NCBI RefSeq assembly: GCF_009363615.1
Contig: NZ_CP045387.1
Location: 14,250 to 78,249 of the forward strand
Source: Ruegeria sp. THAF33
GTDB taxonomy: Bacteria > Pseudomonadota > Alphaproteobacteria > Rhodobacterales > Rhodobacteraceae
Reading direction: 5' to 3'
DNA: 64,000 bases
Positions 1 to 7,888 of this stretch are shown piece by piece. The notes beneath the pieces were generated by a model that did not search any database, had not been told where the DNA came from, and was given only the letters and a program-made list of their open reading frames with translations. A program made the translations under genes and the position numbers. The stretch's first letter is position 1. Every line of letters begins with the position of its first letter.

Positions 1-111
1 ATCGAAAAGATCGAGGTCTCCGAAGACCTCGGCGAAGACATGAACGAGGTAGACGAGTCGACTGGTGCCCAAGACCCCGGTGACGATGATCTGATCAGCT
101 TCAAGCTCTGA
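1..111 (+). CDS. C-terminal end of an unidentified acidic protein (partial)
   Basis: An open frame runs in from the left edge and stops at TGA 109-111, giving 36 residues rich in Glu and Asp and ending ISFKL. The fragment is too short to assign to a family. It ends only five bases before the ATG of the helicase at 117, so the two are probably cotranscribed and translationally linked, and this protein is a likely partner of that helicase. The rest of the gene lies outside the window. Confidence 0.6.
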   Translation: MEKIEVSEDLGEDMNEVDESTGAQDPGDDDLISFKL

Positions 112-116
112 CGCCG

Positions 117-2288
117 ATGAGCAGTGCGTTCGACAAACTGGCGAGGCCTGTGCAGAAATGGATACGCCAGAAAGGTTGGCGCGAACTTCGCGACATCCAG
201 GCGCGATCCATCCGGACGATCTGCGAATCCAATGCCGATTTAATCGTTGCAGCTTCTACGGCGGGCGGAAAGACCGAGGCGGCGTTCCTGCCGTTGATTT
301 CACAGGTGCTTGACGAGCCGTCGGGCGGCACCGGCTTCGACCTGCTCTACATCGGTCCGCTGAAAGCCCTGATCACGGACCAGGCCATGCGGCTGGAGGG
401 CATCTGCCAGGAAGCAGAGCTTCCGGTTGTTCCCTGGCACGGAGATGTCTCGCAATCCATCAAGACGCGCGCGTTGATATCTCCAAAAGGGATCCTTCTG
501 ATAACCCCAGAGTCCCTTGAGGCGCTTTTCATTCGTCGCGGTTTGGAAATTGCCCGCCTGTTTGGGGCGACACGGGCGGTCGTGATCGACGAGCTGCACA
601 CAGTTCTGGACAGCGAACGCGGTGTCCAGCTTCGTTCACTGCTCACACGGCTCGAGCTCGCGATAAAGCGCCCAATCCGTCGGATAGGTCTGTCAGCTAC
701 GCTAGGCGACATGGACCTCGCTAAGGCCTATCTTCGCCCTGACGCCGCAAACGCTGTCCAGCTGATCGAAGCAGATGGCGGCGAGGCTGAATTGAAGCTT
801 CAGCTTCGCGGTTACCTTTCCGGCGATGAAGATGAAAACAGCCCATCCGCAACGGACGCGATCGCAGCACATCTTTTCAAACACCTTCGAGGCAGCGACA
901 ACCTGGTCTTCGCCGGAGCGCGTCAACGGGTCGAGATTTACGCAGATCGGTTGCGGGAGCTTTGCGAACGGGAGCACCTGCCACAGGAATTCTATCCCCA
1001 CCACGCGAGCCTCTCCCGAGAACACCGTGACTTCGTTGAGCGGCGCTTGAAGGACCCTGCGAAACCGACGACAGCCGTTTGCACATCGACGCTCGAGCTT
1101 GGAATCGACATCGGTGACGTGACCTGCGTGGCTCAAATCGGTGCGCCATTCAGCGTCGCCGCGTTGCGACAACGGCTTGGCCGATCAGGCCGGCGTGAAG
1201 GACAGCCGGCCATTCTCAGGCAGTATGCTGTCGAAGCCAAGTTGACGCCGGAGAGCAGTTTCGTGGATCGTCTTCGCCTCGGCCTGATCAGGTCCATCGC
1301 GATGATAGACTTGCTGCTGGAAGGCTGGTGCGAACCTCCAAAACCTCAGGCGCTTCATCTCTCGACGCTCGTCCACCAGATACTGTCAGTCATAGCGCAG
1401 CGCGGCGGTGCGTCTGCAAGCGTGGTCTACAATGTGCTCTGCCGCGAAGGCCCCTTTCGGAAGGTCACAACCGAAGTCTTCGCAGATGTGTTGCGTGCAA
1501 TCGGCCACCCAGAAACCGGCTTGATCGAACAGGTCGGCAGCGGGCTGTTGCTTTTGGGACCCGCGGGCGAAAAACTGGTTGAGCATTACAGCTTCTATGC
1601 GGTGTTTCAGACGCCTGAGGAATTCCGGTTGGTCGCAGAGGGGCGGGACCTTGGAACCCTGCCGATCGATAATGTTCTTGCCCCTGGGATGCTATTAATA
1701 TTCTCTGGGCGACGTTGGGTTGTTCAAGAAATCCATGATCGTGAAAAGGTCATCGTCGTCAAACCCGCGAAGGCTGGTGTGCCGCCCGTCTTCGGCGGCG
1801 ATGCGGGGGACATTCATGACAAAGTGATCGACCGAATGTTCGCCGTGCTCGAGGGGGATTCCAGCCCAGCTTACATGGATACAGTCTCTTTGATGATGCT
1901 CGAGGAAGCGCGTGCTCACTATGAACAGCTGGGGTTTAGGGCCAATAACCTACACACCATTGGCGAGCATACATCAGTCATTGCGACGCGGGTCGGTACT
2001 GTGAAGACATCAACCCTCGCGCTAGCACTGAGAAGTGAGGGGTTTTCGGTCGAACTGCATGACGGGTTTCTGATGGTGGAGGCCGGGGACGAAACCCCCG
2101 ATCTTCAAACGGTACTAGCGCACATTCGATCTGGCGAACCTGTCGATCTGTTCGCTGGAGCTGGGAATTTAATGTCGGAGAAGTTTCATCCTTACCTGTC
2201 GCAGCCCCTCTTGGAGTTGGATGCAATTTCTTCCAAGCTTGCGCCCGATACTCTTACCGCGATGGTCGGTAGAATCGTCCCAGCATAA
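117..2288 (+). CDS. Lhr-like DEAD/DEAH-box superfamily 2 helicase
   Basis: This 723-residue protein has the helicase motifs of superfamily 2: a Q-motif region near residue 28, Walker A AASTAGGKT at 45-53, DELH at 158-161, LSATLG near 195, and a C-terminal RecA domain with TLELGIDIGD and QRLGRSGRR (motif VI). The arrangement is closest to Lhr-type helicases, which unwind nucleic acid using ATP. The region after about residue 390 is probably the winged-helix and accessory part and shows no other named domain. There is no clear Shine-Dalgarno; the start follows the stop of the upstream gene by five bases, which suggests translational coupling. Helicases of this kind are common in antiphage islands, and the gene converges on a SIR2-HerA pair. 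A defence role is therefore likely but is inferred from position only. Confidence 0.8.
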   Translation: MSSAFDKLARPVQKWIRQKGWRELRDIQARSIRTICESNADLIVAASTAGGKTEAAFLPLISQVLDEPSGGTGFDLLYIGPLKALITDQAMRLEGICQEAELPVVPWHGDVSQSIKTRALISPKGILLITPESLEALFIRRGLEIARLFGATRAVVIDELHTVLDSERGVQLRSLLTRLELAIKRPIRRIGLSATLGDMDLAKAYLRPDAANAVQLIEADGGEAELKLQLRGYLSGDEDENSPSATDAIAAHLFKHLRGSDNLVFAGARQRVEIYADRLRELCEREHLPQEFYPHHASLSREHRDFVERRLKDPAKPTTAVCTSTLELGIDIGDVTCVAQIGAPFSVAALRQRLGRSGRREGQPAILRQYAVEAKLTPESSFVDRLRLGLIRSIAMIDLLLEGWCEPPKPQALHLSTLVHQILSVIAQRGGASASVVYNVLCREGPFRKVTTEVFADVLRAIGHPETGLIEQVGSGLLLLGPAGEKLVEHYSFYAVFQTPEEFRLVAEGRDLGTLPIDNVLAPGMLLIFSGRRWVVQEIHDREKVIVVKPAKAGVPPVFGGDAGDIHDKVIDRMFAVLEGDSSPAYMDTVSLMMLEEARAHYEQLGFRANNLHTIGEHTSVIATRVGTVKTSTLALALRSEGFSVELHDGFLMVEAGDETPDLQTVLAHIRSGEPVDLFAGAGNLMSEKFHPYLSQPLLELDAISSKLAPDTLTAMVGRIVPA

Positions 2289-2331
2289 TATGTGCGGCAA
2301 TACTCGTTGACTGTTTTCATCGCTCCTAGGG

Positions 2332-4077
2332 CTAGTGATTGCTTTGTCTCCGCCAAGAAAGGACGGCATCTTCCGTTCCCGCAACTGGTGCCGCGTCACT
2401 CCAACGATCCCAGAAATTGACTGTCGCGCTATTGGGCTTGAAGCGCGGCTCGGACACCACAACTCGCGTCGGAAGCAAGCTCGCATCGCCGACCACCAAT
2501 GCCTCACCGATGTCGAGGACCGGTAGAAGATCACCAAACCCGCCGAGGCTGTCAGGCAGCAACCGTTTGATCACGGATTGATCGTCGCCGTTGGTCAGCC
2601 GCATCGCAATGACATTGTTGCACTGGCTCAGAACGGTGCGGTTCACTTCGGATGGTCTTTGGCTGATAACCACTAGTCCAACACCGTATTTCCTGCCTTC
2701 TTTGGCGATCCTCTCGAAAATCCCGACAGAGATCTCATCGGCTGACTCTGACGATGCACGCTCCGGGATATACAGATGTGCCTCATCGCAGAACAATGCG
2801 ATGGGATGACGGTTGTCTGGTGGCGTCCACTGGCTGACTGTGAATATCAGCCGAGCAATCAAGCTGACCATGAGCGGCAGGATGTCGGACGGCACTTCCG
2901 AGAAATTGATGATCTTGATCCCACCCTTGCCATCAGCTTGCGATCCGCGCCCGCCTATCAGGAAATGCGTTACCTCCGACAGCCAGGCCATATCCATACA
3001 GGCTGCTGGCGGCTGAAATATGAACCCAAGCCTGCGATCATTTCGTTTGGCTTCAAATCGCGCGATTAAGCGGCTGAGCTTGTCGAAGTATGGTCCTTGC
3101 TTATCCTTGTTGTTAGCGCCCGGAACCATTTGTTCGTTCAAGTCAGATAGTTGCTTGTGGACACTGTCGATATCGAAAGGCACGGGGCTATCGATAGTGA
3201 AATTTGCAAGAATGTCGGCGTGTTTTCCCGGATCAAGCATTGCGCGCTTCGCATCGGTGATACAGCGCGTCATGAGCATGGCTTGGTTCGGAGCGTTCTG
3301 ATCGGACCGATCTACAAACAAAGCGACCAATGCCTCATAGCCGAGAAGCCAGAACGGTAGATGTAGAACACCGTCGGCCAGTCGGCGATCGTGTCCAATG
3401 TCCCCCGGCCCAGCGATGCGTAGATGCCGAAACTCGTCGCTATCGAGGGTCTGGTACTCACCATGGATATCGAACAAGATTACGTTGGCTTGTGGAAGAC
3501 CGGCAATCTGGTCTAGGAGCCGCGCAGTTGTGTACGATTTGCCGCTGCCAGTGCTACCGACCACGATGGCATGACGTTGGAACAGACGGTTGCCGTTCAA
3601 GAAGGCCCGCGCGTCCTCGTCCAAAGCATAGCGACCAAGATCAAGCTGCGGGCCGTCGCCGGAAACCTGCGAAATGACCTGCATGAAGTCTGTCAGGCGC
3701 TGACCTTCCAAGGAAAAGCAATCCGCATCGATTTCGGGCACAGTCTCTAGGGTGCGCTTAAAGACGTTCTCTTTCAGCCCCTCCTTGTCTACGAGTGTTC
3801 CAATCAGAGCGACCCGAACGAGGTTGTTTTCGGGGAGCGCGGCTTCCGGATCCTCCTCAGACCCGTCTATTGCAGTTTCGTCACCTGCTTTGCGTGTGAT
3901 GCGCGAAACTATCCCGATTAAGTGCTGCCCGGCTTTCGAGCTTCTGATCGCGGTCAACCGATTGACCTGAATCCGTTTGAGGCGTTCAAGTTCATCGACT
4001 CGCACCGTCACAGTGGCAGTATCGACGGCAATAATTTTGCCGAGACTTTCATCATCGTTGAAATCAAGTATGCCCAA
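2332..4077 (-). CDS. herA: HerA-like hexameric ATPase/translocase of a SIR2-HerA (Nezha) antiphage pair
   Basis: The protein has 581 residues: an N-terminal beta-barrel-like HAS region (about 1-120), Walker A GSTGSGKS at 174-181, LFDIHGEY (HerA/FtsK signature) soon after, Walker B FCDEAHLYIP, and the arginine-finger and sensor region SQRPSEVNRTVLSQC. HerA proteins form hexameric DNA-translocating rings. In SIR2-HerA (Nezha) systems HerA assembles with SIR2 into one large complex that depletes NAD and/or cuts DNA on infection. The start is TTG at 4077, chosen because AGGAGG lies five bases upstream. It follows the SIR2 gene by nine bases on the same strand, so the pair forms a two-gene operon. 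The downstream end faces the end of the helicase gene with about 43 bases between them. Confidence 0.92.
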   Translation of the reverse strand: MGILDFNDDESLGKIIAVDTATVTVRVDELERLKRIQVNRLTAIRSSKAGQHLIGIVSRITRKAGDETAIDGSEEDPEAALPENNLVRVALIGTLVDKEGLKENVFKRTLETVPEIDADCFSLEGQRLTDFMQVISQVSGDGPQLDLGRYALDEDARAFLNGNRLFQRHAIVVGSTGSGKSYTTARLLDQIAGLPQANVILFDIHGEYQTLDSDEFRHLRIAGPGDIGHDRRLADGVLHLPFWLLGYEALVALFVDRSDQNAPNQAMLMTRCITDAKRAMLDPGKHADILANFTIDSPVPFDIDSVHKQLSDLNEQMVPGANNKDKQGPYFDKLSRLIARFEAKRNDRRLGFIFQPPAACMDMAWLSEVTHFLIGGRGSQADGKGGIKIINFSEVPSDILPLMVSLIARLIFTVSQWTPPDNRHPIALFCDEAHLYIPERASSESADEISVGIFERIAKEGRKYGVGLVVISQRPSEVNRTVLSQCNNVIAMRLTNGDDQSVIKRLLPDSLGGFGDLLPVLDIGEALVVGDASLLPTRVVVSEPRFKPNSATVNFWDRWSDAAPVAGTEDAVLSWRRQSNH

Positions 4078-4086
4078 CTCTTCCTC

Positions 4087-5112
4087 CTAAAACCCAATCA
4101 ATTCGTTCAATGCAGGCAACTCCCAATATTTGCCCCCGATAACAACAATACCGTCTGGGCTGTCACGGTTGTAAACCATCGTCCCCTCATCGTGGTTCTC
4201 GAGCGCGAGGTAGTGACGCCCGGCGTTGTTCTTGAGAAAATCCTTGGCTTCGGGCGTTAAGGTGCGCGCTGCGACAAGGATGGGAACGTCATGCACACGA
4301 CAACGCGTCATCAGCTTCGGATGGATATGGCCGTCGCGGAACCCGTATCCTATGCAAATGAATGCGGTCGCGGCACTCAACACACGATCGGCGCCCTGTA
4401 TCGCGCTCCGAAAGGGCTCGTCGTGCGTCCGCTGATATTTGCTTACACCTGGCGTGACGATCAACGGAACCAAACCATCGGGCAACTCGCTCGTCATCGG
4501 TAGCGACATCACACCCCCATGCGGGTCTGAAAACCAATCAAGAGACCCGTGGACTTTCCAGACTGTGACCGTCCGCGCCAAATTGGCCCCTTGTTTGAAA
4601 ATCAGATTCTCCGCCCCATCGGCCCGTCGCAGATAGCCCGGAAGGAAACCCGTGTTGTGGATGTAGCCGCCTGAATCGGCTGCATACTCTGCAACGCGGT
4701 CGTAGTTTGTTGTTACGACATGGATATTGCGGTTTGTACTTCGGAATAAACCTGTGAATAGGGTGCGGAGCGGAAAAATGGTCTCGGTCTTTATAGCTGA
4801 TTTGAGCAGGCTATAATCGCCCTGAGCGATGAAGTCCCAGGTACTTCGGACAATCTTGACAACCAAGGAGTCGGGTAGAGGCTTGTTTTCTAGTGCTGCT
4901 TCTAAATGATCTCCAGCGGCCAAGGCTGTTCTAACAAGTGTCCAGGCATCGACTTCCGGTCCATCGTCGGCCTGTACATTATCGCGGAGCCAAACGGCCA
5001 AATCCCCCATGCCACGAATGCCATGCGGTATCGAGGCCCCGCTGCCCAAGACTATCACTGGGCTATGCTGTGCACAGTTTTGGCACTGCTTTGCGAGTTC
5101 TTCTAGTTCCAA
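4087..5112 (-). CDS. SIR2-domain NADase of a SIR2-HerA (Nezha) antiphage pair
   Basis: A 341-residue SIR2-family protein. Visible motifs are GSGAS (23-27) for NAD binding, TTNYD (134-138), and KVHGSLDW (186-193) carrying the likely catalytic His188. Defence SIR2 domains hydrolyse NAD to block phage growth by abortive infection, and paired with HerA they form the Nezha system. The gene starts with TTG at 5112 with a weak GAGG upstream, and it leads the operon SIR2-herA. No transmembrane segment or extra effector domain is evident; the C-terminal part (about 240-341) is ordinary for stand-alone SIR2_2 proteins. The family call is secure; the phage range is unknown. Confidence 0.92.
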   Translation of the reverse strand: MELEELAKQCQNCAQHSPVIVLGSGASIPHGIRGMGDLAVWLRDNVQADDGPEVDAWTLVRTALAAGDHLEAALENKPLPDSLVVKIVRSTWDFIAQGDYSLLKSAIKTETIFPLRTLFTGLFRSTNRNIHVVTTNYDRVAEYAADSGGYIHNTGFLPGYLRRADGAENLIFKQGANLARTVTVWKVHGSLDWFSDPHGGVMSLPMTSELPDGLVPLIVTPGVSKYQRTHDEPFRSAIQGADRVLSAATAFICIGYGFRDGHIHPKLMTRCRVHDVPILVAARTLTPEAKDFLKNNAGRHYLALENHDEGTMVYNRDSPDGIVVIGGKYWELPALNELIGF

Positions 5113-5365
5113 AGCTATTTTGCCTCACTTCTTGTACTTCGGCTTAGTTTGTCTGTGCCCGAAAACGATTTGGTCCAAAATTTCGCTCTTACGATACCCC
5201 CGGTAGCACTTCTTTGTCACAGCAAGTTTTCGCTGTCGTCGCAAGGTGGGTGCGTCGGGAATCTGGCAAGTGACATGGATCCGAAAATGCCTGCTCCAGC
5301 TATGATCCATGCATCAACATGCGCCCTCTGGCATCTTTGACGGCTGTTCACCATCCTTCCTTAGC

Positions 5366-5592
5366 GGCCAACGCACTTCTCCCTTTGTCTGAGTTGCATG
5401 ACATGCTGGTCGCAGCTGTCGTCCCGTCCACAAAGGTTGCCGCCGATCTTTTTCCCCTGACCCTGCGGGTCATTCCTCGCGGAGCAAAAAGACCGGCACC
5501 TGCCCCTCTCCGCTACGCTTCGCCTTCGGTGTGCCCGGGCCTTGGCCAGCTGCAAGGTGACCATCATTGCAACGCAAACAAGGAGAAGAGCA
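5366..5592 (+). repeat. Conserved leader, copy 1 (left part of 566-bp direct repeat)
   Basis: These 227 bases upstream of the first DUF736 gene match 63226-63452 at constant offset 57,860 with eight substitutions and no gaps that I can find. The segment holds a small hairpin TGACCC-TGC-GGGTCA near 5458-5472, followed by the motif CATTCCTCGCGGAGCA. The same motif appears before the DUF2493 gene near 60253. Such conservation outside a coding frame suggests a regulatory leader. The repeat continues through the gene to 5931. Confidence 0.8.
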
Positions 5593-5931
5593 ATGACCAC
5601 GAACTGCATCAAATTCACCAGCGCCGACATCGAGACCGCCAAGGGCACAGGCTCCATCTCGACCCTGACCTTCGACCTCGACATCACGGTCGAGCCCGTC
5701 GCGAGCACGAACCCGATGGCCCCCACGCACCGCGTCCTCGGCCGCTCCCCGCGCGGCAAGCTGGTCGAGTGCGGCGGCATCTGGAAGAAGCAGAACAAGG
5801 AGACCGGTGCCGACTACTACACGCTGACCATCCGCGACCACGGCTTCAACGCCAACCTCGGCAAGGCCGCGAACCAGGACGATCTGTCCCTGCAGGCCGT
5901 CATCCCCTGGGGCCCGAAAGACGCCGCCTAA
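5593..5931 (+). CDS. DUF736 family protein, copy 1
   Basis: A 112-residue protein beginning MTTNCIKFTS, with SISTLTFDLDI, HRVLG, GGIWKKQNKE and YYTLTIRDHG. This matches the usual DUF736 pattern (an SxTLxxD segment, an RV region, then GxxWKK and a YLSVKLDD-like strand). Function is unknown; the family is typical of alphaproteobacterial plasmids and integrative elements. AAGGAG lies eight bases before the ATG. A second copy at 63453 differs by only two residues (Thr19 to Val, Thr39 to Ser). A strong hairpin follows the stop, so the gene is probably monocistronic with its own leader. Confidence 0.8.
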   Translation: MTTNCIKFTSADIETAKGTGSISTLTFDLDITVEPVASTNPMAPTHRVLGRSPRGKLVECGGIWKKQNKETGADYYTLTIRDHGFNANLGKAANQDDLSLQAVIPWGPKDAA

Positions 5932-5938
5932 GCCAAGG

Positions 5939-5962
5939 GCCAGACCGCTCCGGCGGTCTGGC
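5939..5962 (+). terminator. Probable intrinsic terminator after DUF736 copy 1
   Basis: A perfect 10-bp stem GCCAGACCGC/GCGGTCTGGC with loop TCCG starts eight bases after the stop codon and is followed by the weak T-rich tail TATTTCTC. Confidence 0.6.
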
Positions 5963-6565
5963 TATTTCTCGTTATGAGGAATGGCAGCGGTTCGGGTCCG
6001 AAACCCGTGTCAGAAGGATGCGGCATATTTCGGACGCTGACACCGAGGCGGATAGTCTGACTGGATCGATCGCAGAAGCAGCTTTGATCGTTCTGTTGAG
6101 GGACAGAGTGGATCGCGCGAACCCGAGGGTGAGCCGAAAGTCAGCAGGGGAAAAATGGGAGCCCACTGTGCGAGGTAAGCGCACCCCTTCTCTCAGTCGA
6201 GCAACCCGCGCTTGGGTCGTGTTGGCGAGGCTGCCAGGGTGCCGAACTCACCCTTTGCCGCGAGGGTGTAAACCGCAGATCAACGTCATGCGTCCGGGGG
6301 GCGACGTCTCACGTCAGGGCCACCGTCGCGCGCCTTTCCGTCGACCTGTTGGCCTCTCAGATCGCTAGCCCGGGGTCGAGCGGCCGGCAACGCTGGGGGC
6401 AGGTTTCTGGACGGCTGCGCCTTGAGCGCTGCGGTGCACCGCTCACAACAAACCTGCCCCCGGCGTGCTCCATTTCATTCCGCCCCGTGCCGGGTGCAGC
6501 CCGCTCTCATGCCCCCGGTCTTTTCCACGATCCGTCCAACGACGATCAACGGAAAGGATCACACC
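5963..6565 (+). other. Non-coding stretch with nested inverted repeat before the small gene at 6566
   Basis: I see no supported gene here; the long open frame running through it is a frame-shifted extension across the DUF736 gene. The notable element is a perfect 12-bp inverted repeat, GGGGGCAGGTTT (6395-6406) and AAACCTGCCCCC (6450-6461). The perfect palindrome GCGGTGCACCGC (6431-6442) lies inside its loop. This could be a transcribed leader structure for the gene at 6566. Confidence 0.5.
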
Positions 6566-6742
6566 ATGACACTCGAACAATCCATCGACCTCGCCGAACT
6601 GCAAGCCGACATGGCCTTTGATGCCTACCTCGCCGCGTTTGATGAAGACGCCCATCCCGAGACACTCGACAGCCTCGAGACCGAGGCGCTGATCGCCCGC
6701 AGCCGCTACGACGACCTGCGCTCTCAGGGACTGGGTCACTGA
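6566..6742 (+). CDS. Small acidic protein of unknown function
   Basis: A 58-residue protein, MTLEQSIDLA to SQGLGH, predicted to be entirely helical and acidic. GGAAAGG lies about nine bases before the ATG, and a compact terminator-like hairpin follows nine bases after the stop, which supports a real gene. I do not recognise the family. It sits between the first DUF736 gene and the mobilisation genes, behind a nested stem-loop leader like those of other backbone genes here. Confidence 0.55.
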   Translation: MTLEQSIDLAELQADMAFDAYLAAFDEDAHPETLDSLETEALIARSRYDDLRSQGLGH

Positions 6743-6750
6743 CCCAGACA

Positions 6751-6781
6751 CCCCTGCGGGTCTACTGATCCGCAGGGGTTT
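6751..6781 (+). terminator. Probable intrinsic terminator
   Basis: Stem CCCCTGCGG (6751-6759) pairs perfectly with CCGCAGGGG (6770-6778) around a 10-base loop, followed by TTT. It lies just after the 58-residue gene. Confidence 0.6.
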
Positions 6782-7267
6782 GACACCGTCTCTCAGAAGC
6801 TTCGTGACGCCCTCGAATGGTGGGACCCGCGCTATCTCGCGCGGGCCGTTTTCGTGTTCTTCGCGCCCGATCCGTTACCGGCTCGGGCGCTCGGTTTGCC
6901 TGACATCGCGTGCTGCTCCAGCGCAAGTTTAGGCAGATTAATTCGACCAGATTGCCGCGCATCGATGAGGACGGCGGCGTTCCATGTCGCGCTGCGGAGC
7001 AGTCTTGACTGCACCCTATTGCCAGCAAAAAGACACAGCATGCAAAATGCAATATTGCGCAATGTGATGTATTGAAGTATAAGCAAAGGAGAGAAGGAAG
7101 ACGTTGGCAGGATATGGCCAATGTTTGCACATTTTGTCCGAGGGGTCTGTCATGGGCGTTTCCCGCAAAGCTGAATGCTCCGCCGCACGCGAAAGCGATT
7201 GCGAGCAATCGCTGCCTCGCGCGCGTCTGCGCATGCAATCTTTTTCTGGCAGCGGGAGAACGCCCTA
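6782..7267 (+). other. Non-coding region before the mobilisation genes; candidate oriT/promoter
   Basis: No gene is supported in these 486 bases. They contain several stem-loops: CCCGCGC/GCGCGGG (6826-6845, followed by CCGTTTTC), GCCCGA/TCGGGC near 6868, and GCGATTGC-GA-GCAATCGC (7195-7212). There is also the palindrome GCAATATTGC (7049-7058) in an AT-rich patch. A position directly upstream of a relaxosome gene and relaxase is typical for oriT. No nick-site consensus was recognised, so this is inference. Confidence 0.35.
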
Positions 7268-7888
7268 GTGCCGAGGCCAGCGAAAAACCTGAAGCTTGAA
7301 GAGCGCATCGAAGTGGCGCGGCGCTTCACGGCGGGCGAGAGCGCGAAGGAGCTGGCGGCGGCGTTCGGTATCTCTCCGCGCCACGTGAACCGGCTCGCGA
7401 AAGAGGAGGCGGGCGAGGGGATCGCAGCGCGCGATCCGAGCGAGACAGTGGCTTTCCGGGCTAGTCAGTCTGAGCTTGCAGCGTTCGATGCCGAGTGGCG
7501 CGAACGGGGTTTTTCCAACCGGTCACAGGCGCTCAATGCGGTGCTGCGCGGACGGTGCGGTTTCCTCGATGTGCCCCGTGATCTGGTCGCCGAATTTTGC
7601 GCCGCATGGCGACAGGCGAAGGATGTGAGCGACGCTGGCATGGTGCTCGCCAAGGCGGTCCATCGCGGTCGGCTGGAGGTCTCGGCGGCGGATCGCGCAG
7701 TGCTGATCGAACTGCTCGATCTTGCGCAGTCGATGAGCCGTGAGATGGGCCGGATGAAGGATGCGGCGCAAGCGCTGCGTCATCAGGAGTGGCCGCAAAG
7801 GGAAGAAGGGCAGGGGGCGGATGGCGCGGTTCTGGAGGGCACCCCGCGCGAGACCGTGACAGGTTTGAGGCTCGTCAGGAATGGCTGA
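7268..7888 (+). CDS. HTH DNA-binding mobilisation accessory protein (MobC/relaxosome-like)
   Basis: A 206-residue protein starting at GTG 7268, chosen because GGGAGA precedes it by about eight bases and the frame upstream has no signal. Residues about 8-45 form a helix-turn-helix (EERIEVARRFTAGESAKELAAAFGIS then a recognition helix). A middle part (FRASQSELAAFDAEW, GFSNRSQALNAVL) resembles ribbon-helix-helix/MobC accessory proteins. The remainder is helical. It overlaps the relaxase start by eight bases (ATGGCTGA), so the two are coupled. Its likely job is to bind oriT and help load the relaxase, and perhaps to autoregulate. The exact family is not certain. Confidence 0.65.
   Translation: MPRPAKNLKLEERIEVARRFTAGESAKELAAAFGISPRHVNRLAKEEAGEGIAARDPSETVAFRASQSELAAFDAEWRERGFSNRSQALNAVLRGRCGFLDVPRDLVAEFCAAWRQAKDVSDAGMVLAKAVHRGRLEVSAADRAVLIELLDLAQSMSREMGRMKDAAQALRHQEWPQREEGQGADGAVLEGTPRETVTGLRLVRNG

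Noticed and set aside
117..2288. Naming the helicase as a DISARM, BREX, Zorya or Dpd component
   Set aside because: Only general Lhr-like motifs are visible, and no other component of those systems is in the window.
5319..6368. Open frame of 349 codons on the plus strand overlapping DUF736 copy 1
   Set aside because: Its overlap with DUF736 is in another frame and reads as Arg/His/Pro-rich noise; the repeated copy at 63 kb does not preserve it downstream.
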